Below are positions 1 through 5,887 of a stretch of 8,667 nucleotides of DNA, piece by piece. Location: contig JAYEII010000075.1 of the NCBI GenBank assembly GCA_034660015.1, positions 1 through 8,667 of the forward strand, read 5' to 3'. Positions within the stretch are counted from its first letter, which is position 1; every line of letters begins with the position of its first letter. Source of the DNA: QEXZ01 sp034660015 (GTDB lineage Archaea > Halobacteriota > Syntropharchaeia > Alkanophagales > Methanospirareceae). The position numbers and the translations under genes were made by a program. The notes under the pieces were generated by a model that saw only the letters and a list, made by a program, of their open reading frames with translations, was not told where the DNA came from and did not search any database.

Positions 1-139
1 TGTAGGCAGTATCGGAGAAAATGTAGGGGTGTTCGGCTGTGTTACATCGTAACAGTGGATTAAAATAGAAACAGAGGTGATGATGGGAGGTTTAACTGAT
101 ACAGGAAACTACCCTGGATTTTAGAGTTTAGAAGGGATA
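1..139. other. Leading stretch without a recognisable gene
   Basis: All six frames are interrupted by stops or give no recognisable peptide. The adjoining methyltransferase frame reads back from its first residues (SLEGILKNIV) to a TAG at 122-124. Beyond that it is open to a TAA at 50-52, with the unrelated peptide MMGGLTDTGNYPGF preceded by an SD-like GGTGAT at 76-81. The expected methyltransferase motif I (DPACGSGT-like) is absent from every frame here. The stretch is therefore probably rearranged DNA at the broken end of the methyltransferase, not its missing 5' part. Confidence 0.5.
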
Positions 140-2194
140 TTGAAGAACATCGTGGGCTTTGACTTGAATCCCTTAGCGGTGCTGGCAGCGAGAACAAACT
201 ATCTCATCGCTCTGGGTAAGCTGATAAAATATAAGCGAGAGGAGATAGAGATTCCAGTTTATTTTGCGGATTCTATTCTCGTTGAGAGAAAGCAAACGCT
301 TTACGGTAGTTACGCATACAGCTTAAAAACAGAAGCAGGCGAGTTTCAAATACCGATAGGCGTGGCTAAGAAAGGGTTGTTGCCAAAAGTGCTTGCAGTT
401 GTGGAGGATTGCGTGAAGAGCGGATTTTCAGAGGACGAATTTGAAGAAAGGTTGAAGAAGGAGAGTTTGAGAGCAGGGGCGAAGTTAAACAAGAACGAGA
501 TTTATATTTTGGATGGGCTTTTTCACAAACTCGCAGAACTGGAAGAAGAAGGTAAAAACAGGATATGGACAAGGATTCTCAAAAATTCTTTTGCTCCTTT
601 GCTCCAAGGTAAGTTCGACTTCTTGGCAGGGAATCCGCCGTGGGTGAATTGGGAGAGCTTGCCTGAGAATTACAGAAATGGAACGAAAGAGATGTGGGGG
701 GATTATAAACTCTTCACTTTGAGTGGCATGGAAGCGAGACTTGGAGGGGGTAAAAAGGACATTTCTATTCTTTTTACTTATAGATGCCTGGACAGATATT
801 TGAAGGACGGGGGTAATTTTGCTTTTTTGATAACACAAGCGGTATTCAAGACGAAAGGAGCGGGAGAGGGATTTAGAAGATTCAAGATAAAAGATGCCCC
901 ATTAGAAGTAGTAAAAGTGCATGATTTGGTGGAAATAAAACCTTTTGAGGGTGCAAGCAACAGAACAGCGGCGTTTTTCATGAAAAAGAAAGGAGAGACG
1001 AAATACCCTGTGAGGTATGTGTTGTGGAGAAGGAAGAGAGGAGAGAGAATAGACCAGAAGGATAGTTTAGAAGAGGCATCAAGAAAGAGCAGCAGAATAG
1101 AACTCCTCGCTTTTCCTTCGGATGAAAAGAACAAGTTGTCTCCATGGCTAACACTGCCAGAAAAAGCTTTTAATGCCGTTAATAAGATAAAAGGAAAAGG
1201 TTATTATCGTGCCTATACGGGGATTTACAGCGGAGGAGCAAATGCGGTTTACTGGTTGAATATTTTGGGTGTTGCATCAAAAAGGAAAGAGAAAATAGAG
1301 ATTCCTGCTCACGTGCGGAATGTTTTTGGCATTGAGATGGGTGAGGAGATAGAAATAAAGGAAATTGTCGTGGATAACATAACGGAAGGAACGAAGAAAG
1401 GTGTTAAAAAGATTAAACCTCCGGTTGCGATAGAGGATTTTTTTATCTTCCCGCTAATAAAAACACGACATCTTAAGAAATGGAAATTAAATGGCTATAT
1501 TTACACATTGCAGATGCAAGACCCGAAGAAGAGGATAGGCTATGACGAGAGATGGGTGAAAGTCAATTTTCCGAAGACTTATGGTTATCTCAAGGGTTTT
1601 GAGGAAATACTCAAAGAGAGGGCTGCTTACAAGAAATACTTAGAGAAAGCACCTTTTTACAGCATGTACGACCTCGGCAAATACACATTTAGCCCATACA
1701 AAGTTGTATGGAACCAATTTGGCACAAAATTGAAGGCTTGTGTGATTAGTTCTATTCATGATGAGTTCTTAGGAGAAAAGATGATACTGCCAGAGCATCA
1801 TTTGGGGTTCATTACGACTGAGGATGAGAACGAGGCGCATTTTATTTGTGCTGTGCTAAATTCAAGTGTGGTTGACCTCGTAATAAGAAACGTCTCTGGG
1901 AGCCCTATAAACTTTGGCACACCAAAGATTGTTGAGAACACAATAAAAATACCGAAATTTGATGCGAATAACGAGAATCATTCTAAATTGGCGGAGCTTT
2001 CAGAGAAGGCGCATGAAATTGCACTGAAGGAAGAAGCGGCTGAGTTGAGAGAGGTAGAGGAGGAGATTGACAGGAAAATGGCGAACCTTTTCGGGTTGAG
2101 TGAGAAAGAAGTAGGGGAAGTGAAGGAGGCGTTAAGGGTTGTTTATGGTGAAGGTGAGGAGGTTGAAGAGGAAGCAGGTAAAGAGCGAACTTGA
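140..2194 (+). CDS. N-terminally truncated Eco57I-type adenine DNA methyltransferase / type IIG-like restriction-modification protein
   Basis: This 684-residue protein resembles large Eco57I-class N6-adenine methyltransferases, which use S-adenosylmethionine to methylate adenine in a specific DNA site. Residues 4-24 (IVGFDLNPLAVLAARTNYLI) match the segment that normally follows SAM-binding motif I. NPPW at 165-168 is the catalytic motif IV. Residues about 330-620 would hold the target-recognition region, including YTFSPYKVVW at 515-524, a pattern usual in this family. The C-terminus (about 615-665) is charged and probably helical. The protein starts where the family is already inside its methyltransferase domain. 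Motif I is missing, and the TTG start at 140 has no ribosome binding site and lies 15 bases after an in-frame TAG at 122-124. Without motif I, SAM binding is doubtful, so this is probably a pseudogene whose long frame is still intact, implying recent truncation. Any nuclease domain would also have been in the lost N-terminus. The family assignment is firm and the inactivity is inferred. Confidence 0.8.
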   Translation: MKNIVGFDLNPLAVLAARTNYLIALGKLIKYKREEIEIPVYFADSILVERKQTLYGSYAYSLKTEAGEFQIPIGVAKKGLLPKVLAVVEDCVKSGFSEDEFEERLKKESLRAGAKLNKNEIYILDGLFHKLAELEEEGKNRIWTRILKNSFAPLLQGKFDFLAGNPPWVNWESLPENYRNGTKEMWGDYKLFTLSGMEARLGGGKKDISILFTYRCLDRYLKDGGNFAFLITQAVFKTKGAGEGFRRFKIKDAPLEVVKVHDLVEIKPFEGASNRTAAFFMKKKGETKYPVRYVLWRRKRGERIDQKDSLEEASRKSSRIELLAFPSDEKNKLSPWLTLPEKAFNAVNKIKGKGYYRAYTGIYSGGANAVYWLNILGVASKRKEKIEIPAHVRNVFGIEMGEEIEIKEIVVDNITEGTKKGVKKIKPPVAIEDFFIFPLIKTRHLKKWKLNGYIYTLQMQDPKKRIGYDERWVKVNFPKTYGYLKGFEEILKERAAYKKYLEKAPFYSMYDLGKYTFSPYKVVWNQFGTKLKACVISSIHDEFLGEKMILPEHHLGFITTEDENEAHFICAVLNSSVVDLVIRNVSGSPINFGTPKIVENTIKIPKFDANNENHSKLAELSEKAHEIALKEEAAELREVEEEIDRKMANLFGLSEKEVGEVKEALRVVYGEGEEVEEEAGKERT

Positions 2195-2318
2195 GAAACT
2201 CACAATCAGAGATGAGAAAAGAATAAGATTAACACCGCCTTTTGTATATTTATTGCCAGTAGTTTGGGAAGTGTATTATGAGCGAAGAACAAAACGAAAA
2301 GGCACCACAATCAAATGA
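2145..2318 (+). CDS. Possible 57-residue overlapping basic ORF, unknown
   Basis: An ATG inside the end of the methyltransferase frame opens a frame running past its stop and 41 bases into the membrane-protein gene. The product begins MVKVRRLKRKQVKSELEKL and continues with TIRDEKRIRLTPPFVYLLPV, ending in a basic tail. It is rich in Lys, Arg and Glu, with AGA, ATA and GAG codons like the neighbouring genes. I recognise no family. It could be the truncated start of a downstream partner of the methyltransferase, cut off where the AT-rich membrane gene begins, or simply a chance ORF. The TATA-like stretch at 2244-2253, read here as the promoter of the next gene, argues against it. No convincing ribosome binding site precedes it. 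Confidence 0.25.
   Translation: MVKVRRLKRKQVKSELEKLTIRDEKRIRLTPPFVYLLPVVWEVYYERRTKRKGTTIK
2244..2253 (+). promoter_or_regulatory. TATA-like box of the membrane-protein gene
   Basis: GTATATTTAT lies about 25-34 bases before the ATG at 2278, where an archaeal TATA box would give a leaderless or short-leader transcript. A weak SD-like GGGAAGTG ends four bases before the start. The assignment rests on position and composition only. Confidence 0.35.
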
Positions 2319-3207
2319 AACAGGGAGTTTTAGATTTGCAGTAACCTCACTTGCAGCTCTTGGGACTATTTTATATGTAGTATATAATTATTTACAAACC
2401 ACGCCTATTGATCCCAATTGGCATGCAATTATTTGTGTATTTATTTCTGTCGCGCTTATTTTAGTTGGTGGTTTCCTTGCATACATTCTGATTAAAGGAT
2501 ATTCTTTGGAAGTGCAAAATTTAACTCAAAAAGATTATCTGCCTAACTTGGCTTCCAGCATCTATTTGCTGAGTTTTTTGATATTCATAATGTTATTAGC
2601 ATATCTCCTTTGCGTTTTTGCCTTGATAATTCTAAAAATTGAAATTACCGAGTTAAATTCTATAGCCATAATGCTCATCACTATTGCGGCAGGTATCGTT
2701 TTCACTTTTCCCTTTTTAAGAAAAAAACCAATTTTGATAGTTCCATTCGTGTCTTGTGTTTTTATTATAGTGTGCCTTTTTTTATTAAATGTTTATCCAA
2801 GTGTTGTAGATTTCCCAGCATTACAAGGCCACATTATCGTGGATATGGAGAGTATTTATTACAAGAATGATGCGCCGATTCCTGTGCTGATTCACGTAAC
2901 CGGTCCAAATACTGGTTTATCAATATACTTAGTCGAAGAAAAATCTGATCATAATTTAGATAAGATAGACAGAATTAACTATTTAGAGCCAGAATGCAAT
3001 ATCGATAAAACAGTATCCAGCGAGAAATCAACATTAATTGGTAATGCGTTGAATTATGGAACATACTCAGTTTTTATCAACACCACTAATTTAACTGCAG
3101 GATATCACGAATTGCGCTGTGAGCGCCAAGTCTCTGAAAAGAAAACGTACGGCGCACGAGGTTTCTATTTGTTAAACAGCAGTCAGCAGTCCTGTATAAA
3201 GGAATAA
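2278..3207 (+). CDS. Orphan membrane protein: five predicted TM helices and an external C-terminal domain
   Basis: This 309-residue protein matches no family I recognise. After a short polar N-terminus, hydrophobic helices are visible at about residues 18-39, 49-72, 93-119, 127-146 and 151-173. The N-terminus is cytoplasmic-like, so five helices would place the C-terminal part outside. Residues about 180-309 form a soluble domain. Its alternating hydrophobic/polar strands (GTYSVFINTTNLTAGYHELR) suggest a beta-sandwich or Ig-like fold. Cys240 and Cys281 could form a disulfide. The gene is visibly richer in A/T, with many TTA, ATT and TTT codons, than the flanking methyltransferase and the Fae-Hps gene, which hints at separate acquisition. 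It follows the methyltransferase after an 83-base gap and appears to have its own promoter. A role as receptor, transporter part or cell-surface protein cannot be decided. That it is a real membrane protein is well supported. Confidence 0.75.
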   Translation: MSEEQNEKAPQSNETGSFRFAVTSLAALGTILYVVYNYLQTTPIDPNWHAIICVFISVALILVGGFLAYILIKGYSLEVQNLTQKDYLPNLASSIYLLSFLIFIMLLAYLLCVFALIILKIEITELNSIAIMLITIAAGIVFTFPFLRKKPILIVPFVSCVFIIVCLFLLNVYPSVVDFPALQGHIIVDMESIYYKNDAPIPVLIHVTGPNTGLSIYLVEEKSDHNLDKIDRINYLEPECNIDKTVSSEKSTLIGNALNYGTYSVFINTTNLTAGYHELRCERQVSEKKTYGARGFYLLNSSQQSCIKE

Positions 3208-3256
3208 CCATCTCATGATTTACTATGTTCATCAGACGCTAGAGATTGCCAATAGC

Positions 3257-3267
3257 TTTTTTTTTTT
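3257..3267 (+). terminator. T11 tract, probable transcription terminator
   Basis: Eleven consecutive T lie 50 bases after the stop of the membrane-protein gene. Archaeal RNA polymerase commonly terminates at such T-runs without a strong hairpin. Only a weak 4-bp stem (GCTA/TAGC) precedes it. Confidence 0.55.
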
Positions 3268-3376
3268 GAGTGGAGTAGATGCCATAGGGAATCTTTTCCT
3301 AACTCGGAGAAGGGTTTTTGCATTCTTCACGAAGATTGAGATTGTAAAGATGAAGAAGAAACCAAGGAGAGTTTTA

Positions 3377-4117
3377 TCAAATCGTCACCGTGAGGGAATC
3401 AGTGGGGAGAAAAGAGTTTTTAAATATTCTCTTCGCTTTCTCAAGTTCTTCTTTCACTTTCTTGTTCCTATATATATGAACCAATGCAAGTGATTTAGAG
3501 TGTGAGCGAAAAGCGAGTTCAGCAGCTTTAACTGCTGAAGAATGACCTGAGAAACCTTCGCAGTATGCTTCCGCGATTAAGATGTCGGAATTTCTCGCAA
3601 TCGAGACCGTATCATCGGTTGGAGCGCCATCAGAAGCATAAGTCAATTTTTTACCGGTTTTTGGATTTGAAATTGCAACTGAGTAGCATTCGATTGAGTG
3701 TGCGGTCTGAGCGAATTCGAACTCGTAATCTTCATATTTTGTGCATCCGTCCAAATCCGGGATTTCAAAGGTCTCGAGCTCAAAATGAAGGTCTTCAAAA
3801 CTCTTCTCGTATGAAAGTTCCAGTAAATCAGCTATTTTCTCTCTGAGACCCGAAGGACCGAATATTTTCAGCTTTTCCTCTCTCTCTTCTTCACGAGAAG
3901 CGAGTAAGAGCGCAGGTAAACCAAGAGTATGGTCACCATGAAAATGACTCAAGAAAACGAGTTCGATTTCTTTCAAGTTTTGATTGAGTTTTCGCAATTG
4001 AAGTAAGGTGTGAGGTCCGCAATCGAGCAATATTTTCCCATCAACTAAGATAGAGGTGTTCGCAAACTGCCCGAAGGCTTCACCTACGCCAAGAAATGTT
4101 ATTTTCAATTTTTCCAT
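3377..4117 (-). CDS. RNase Z-like metallo-beta-lactamase-fold hydrolase
   Basis: This 246-residue protein is a binuclear zinc hydrolase of the metallo-beta-lactamase fold, closest in motifs to the RNase Z/ElaC group. The core opens with ITFLGVGEAFG. The metal-binding SHFHGDH at residues 57-63 supplies His58, His60, Asp62 and His63. His140 (TAHS), Asp163 (ASDG) and His214 (LVHIYR) complete the usual ligands. GHSSAVKAAELA at 191-202 matches the RNase Z GHSTA motif. Only 23 residues separate His140 from Asp163, too few for the tRNA-binding flexible arm of canonical RNase Z, and the whole is shorter than the usual 300 or so residues. It may therefore act on other phosphodiesters, and calling it tRNase Z would be overreach. 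The ATG at 4117 directly precedes the conserved core and is preferred to a TTG 36 bases upstream. It is a single gene, divergent from the radical SAM fragment. Confidence 0.85.
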   Translation of the reverse strand: MEKLKITFLGVGEAFGQFANTSILVDGKILLDCGPHTLLQLRKLNQNLKEIELVFLSHFHGDHTLGLPALLLASREEEREEKLKIFGPSGLREKIADLLELSYEKSFEDLHFELETFEIPDLDGCTKYEDYEFEFAQTAHSIECYSVAISNPKTGKKLTYASDGAPTDDTVSIARNSDILIAEAYCEGFSGHSSAVKAAELAFRSHSKSLALVHIYRNKKVKEELEKAKRIFKNSFLPTDSLTVTI

Positions 4118-4153
4118 TATTTCTTTCGATTTCAATGAATTTACTAATTTCAA

Positions 4154-4180
4154 TATCCCTTATCTTATTATATTATCCCC
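4154..4180 (-). promoter_or_regulatory. AT-rich promoter region of the metallo-hydrolase gene
   Basis: Read on the minus strand, this stretch contains ATAATATAATAAGATAAG, a TATA-like tract about 40-60 bases before the ATG at 4117, which would give a leader of about 20 bases. No Shine-Dalgarno sequence is visible before the start. The site is placed by composition and distance only. Confidence 0.35.
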
Positions 4181-4185
4181 CAGAG

Positions 4186-4195
4186 TATTAAAAAG
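4186..4195 (+). promoter_or_regulatory. TATA-like box before the radical SAM fragment
   Basis: TATTAAAAAG is centred about 23 bases before the ATG at 4213, where an archaeal TATA box for a leaderless transcript would sit. It implies the fragment has kept its original start region even though the rest of the gene is gone. Confidence 0.3.
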
Positions 4196-4212
4196 ATGCA
4201 CAACAAATAAAA

Positions 4213-4446
4213 ATGAACCCCATCCGAACCACCAAAAGCATCTCCCCGGTATGCTATTGCATCATAGATGCGAAGCTGTACGAAGAGAACGGTGCAGTTT
4301 ACATGGCGAAGAACTGTGCGGAACACGGCACTTTTAAAGACCTATGCTGGTCAGATTATCGCCTGTACAAACAATTTGAAGCGAAAGACATCGAAGAAGC
4401 AGGGGAAACATTACTATTTGTGAGGATGTATGATATGATTCACTGA
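4213..4446 (+). pseudogene. N-terminal remnant of an MJ0619/Tes-like radical SAM gene
   Basis: The 77-residue product resembles only the first part of the large archaeal radical SAM family that includes MJ0619 and tetraether lipid synthase (Tes), enzymes of about 500 residues or more. Members open with a Thr-Lys/Arg-Ser, CPxC zinc-binding motif, a CxxHG pair and an aromatic FKDLYW.DYELYK stretch. Here residues 6-14 read TTKSISPVC, with Ser11 where the first Cys is expected. NCAEHG follows at 34-39 and FKDLCWSDYRLYKQF at 41-55. After about residue 57 the similarity ends and a short unrelated tail (EEAGETLLFVRMYD) runs to a TGA. The radical SAM CxxxCxxC core is absent. It is therefore a broken 5' fragment, not a working enzyme. 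It could alternatively be a small zinc-binding protein derived from such a start. The family link is from memory of the motif pattern and is moderately sure. Confidence 0.6.
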
Positions 4447-4467
4447 AATGAATACACAATAGAAACC

Positions 4468-4602
4468 TTAACTCCGCACCTTTTTGGGGAACATATATAA
4501 TCCAAGTGCCTCATCCAGGTCCAACACCTTCTTTGGAACCTCAGTGATCATGCCACGCTCACGCATTTCAAGAGGATAGGCGTGTATCGTAATAACGGCT
4601 AT
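4468..4602 (-). pseudogene. Short coding-like remnant on the minus strand, unknown
   Basis: A 44-codon open frame lies between a TAA at 4603-4605 and its own TAA at 4468-4470. It includes IHAYPLEMRERGMITEVPKK and then VLDLDEALGLYMFPKKVRS. An ATG at 4566 would give a 32-residue peptide. The composition looks protein-like: balanced charged and hydrophobic residues with few rare ones. It lies in an otherwise gene-free gap of about 235 bases between a gene fragment and the eRF1-like gene. I cannot name a family. It may be the C-terminal remnant of a lost gene, a tiny antitoxin-like ORF, or chance. Confidence 0.25.
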
Positions 4603-4609
4603 TTAAGAT

Positions 4610-4639
4610 GGAAAGGTATACGATGGTGTGAGCCTTTCC
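4610..4639. repeat. Inverted repeat GGAAAGG / CCTTTCC upstream of the eRF1-like gene
   Basis: A perfect 7-bp inverted repeat (4610-4616 and 4633-4639) has a 16-base loop that itself contains part of a smaller ATCGTA/TACGAT pair with sequence at about 4587-4592. It sits just upstream of the TATA-like tract of the following gene, a place where a regulator or a hairpin could act. The function is unknown. Confidence 0.35.
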
Positions 4640-4642
4640 CGT

Positions 4643-4659
4643 TAATAATATAATAAATA
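4643..4659 (+). promoter_or_regulatory. TATA-like tract of the eRF1-like gene
   Basis: TAATAATATAATAAATA lies about 23-39 bases before the ATG at 4682. No Shine-Dalgarno sequence is visible before that ATG, which fits a leaderless or short-leader archaeal transcript. Confidence 0.45.
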
Positions 4660-4681
4660 CTCAAAAGCCTCTTATTGAACT

Positions 4682-5797
4682 ATGCTCACAGACCTGAAAA
4701 ACACGGACGTCAAGGAACTCTCAGAGGTTTACGATTCTGAAAACAGGGATTCGTTTATCAGCCTTTATCTGGATATGGATAGCATGGACAATAAATTCGT
4801 TGGAAGAAGAAAAAGCACCTGCAAATCCGTACTGAAAGAAGATAAGGAATTGTCAGATAATTTTGAGAAGACAATGCAAATAATAGAGGAACATTTGAAT
4901 AAAAGCGGCAGAGAAAAAGGGCAGCAAGGACTCGCTATGTTTGCATCAAATATTCATGACTTTTTTAGAGCATACAAATTAGCGATGCCCGTTGAAAACC
5001 TGCTGGTTGTGGATACGTCACCGTATATCAGACCTCTTGCAAGATTGGTGGATGAATATGAATCATTCGGGCTTGTTCTTCTGGATAGTCAGCGAGCAAA
5101 AATCTATGTCGTTTCCTCAGGCAAAGTTGGATACAAGAAGAAAAAAGCAACGGATATTATAAACAAGCATAAAAAAGGTGGGATGTCACAGGCGCGTTTT
5201 CAGCGATTAAGAAAGGGTGCGATTAATCATTTCCTCAAGGATGTCGCAGAGGATGTGGAAAAATTGTTTTCGAAGGATGATGTCGTCAAAATTGTTGTTG
5301 CAGGTTCTGGTAATGCGAAAATAATGTTCAAAAATATTCTGCCACCTGATTTAAAATCTAAGATAGTAGATGTAATTGACATGGATTTTGATGAGGCTGA
5401 AGATAGGCTTGTTTCGAAGGCTGAGGGAATCGTCTTAGAGGATGAAAAAGAAACAAGCGAGAGAAATGTGAGCAGATTGAGTGCGGAAATACTGAGAAAC
5501 GGTCTCGCCGTTCATGGCTTAAAAGAAACAATGGAAGCGGTGATGAATGGTCAGATAGAGTTGCTGTTGGTTAGTAAAGGTTATAAAATAAGGGGCTGGA
5601 TTTGCGAGAAATGTCAGGCTGTTGATTCCGGCGTAAAGGACAGATGTCCGTATTGCGGCAGCAGAACATCGGAGGTTGACGTTATCGAAGAAATCATTGA
5701 GTTTGCCGAAAGAACGGGCACAAAAATCGAGTTTGTGGGAGATAATCACGGATTAGATGAACTTGGCGGTGTGGGGGGATTACTGAGGTTTAAGTGA
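4682..5797 (+). CDS. eRF1/Vms1-like (baeRF-type) protein with GGM in place of GGQ and a zinc ribbon
   Basis: This 371-residue protein belongs to the eRF1/aRF1 superfamily, whose middle domain hydrolyses peptidyl-tRNA in the ribosomal A site. Residues 160-177 (INKHKKGGMSQARFQRLR) align with the eRF1 loop KHGRGGQSALRFARLR, but the catalytic Gln is Met167, with a Gln two residues later. Residues about 200-300 form a domain-3-like alpha/beta unit (VVKIVVAGSG, LLLVSKGY). A zinc ribbon follows with Cys308, Cys311, Cys322 and Cys325, and the C-terminus (FVGDNHGLDELGGVGGLLRF) resembles that of archaeal aRF1. The N-terminal 110 residues lack the stop-codon-reading NIKS motif. It is thus unlikely to be the main release factor. 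It fits the diverged release-factor-like proteins linked to ribosome rescue or tRNA cleavage (Vms1/baeRF groups), and its activity is open. It is monocistronic and convergent with the HsdR_N-type gene. Confidence 0.8.
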   Translation: MLTDLKNTDVKELSEVYDSENRDSFISLYLDMDSMDNKFVGRRKSTCKSVLKEDKELSDNFEKTMQIIEEHLNKSGREKGQQGLAMFASNIHDFFRAYKLAMPVENLLVVDTSPYIRPLARLVDEYESFGLVLLDSQRAKIYVVSSGKVGYKKKKATDIINKHKKGGMSQARFQRLRKGAINHFLKDVAEDVEKLFSKDDVVKIVVAGSGNAKIMFKNILPPDLKSKIVDVIDMDFDEAEDRLVSKAEGIVLEDEKETSERNVSRLSAEILRNGLAVHGLKETMEAVMNGQIELLLVSKGYKIRGWICEKCQAVDSGVKDRCPYCGSRTSEVDVIEEIIEFAERTGTKIEFVGDNHGLDELGGVGGLLRFK

Positions 5798-5799
5798 AG

Positions 5800-5826
5800 C
5801 ACCCCGCAATAAATTCGGGGACATCC
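5800..5826 (+). repeat. Hairpin element, left copy (possible terminator or mobile-element end)
   Basis: CCCCG (5802-5806) and CGGGG (5816-5820) form a 5-bp GC stem with an AT-rich nine-base loop, followed by ACATCC. It begins three bases after the eRF1-like stop, between convergent genes, so it could serve as a terminator. A related element with the same CAC lead and CATCC tail lies at 7151-7176 in the same orientation. Confidence 0.5.
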
Positions 5827-5887
5827 TAAAAACCTTTCGCGCATCCGCCAAGCCCCATATTAGGAACGAAACAATTTTTCTCAATAA

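Noticed and set aside
80..190. Read-through of the TAG at 122-124 as pyrrolysine, giving a longer methyltransferase starting at 80
   Set aside because: The peptide before the TAG (MMGGLTDTGNYPGF) is unlike methyltransferase sequence and lacks motif I. Three other genes here (HsdR_N-type, hicB, fae-hps) end with TAG, so general amber decoding is unlikely.
3215..3493. 92-codon plus-strand ORF after the membrane protein
   Set aside because: It contains the T11 run as a Phe stretch, has no family features and overlaps the end of the well-supported metallo-hydrolase gene on the other strand.
4118..4153. Upstream TTG start adding 12 residues to the metallo-hydrolase
   Set aside because: The conserved core begins right after the ATG at 4117. 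The extra residues are unlike the family, and the TTG overlaps the expected transcript leader.
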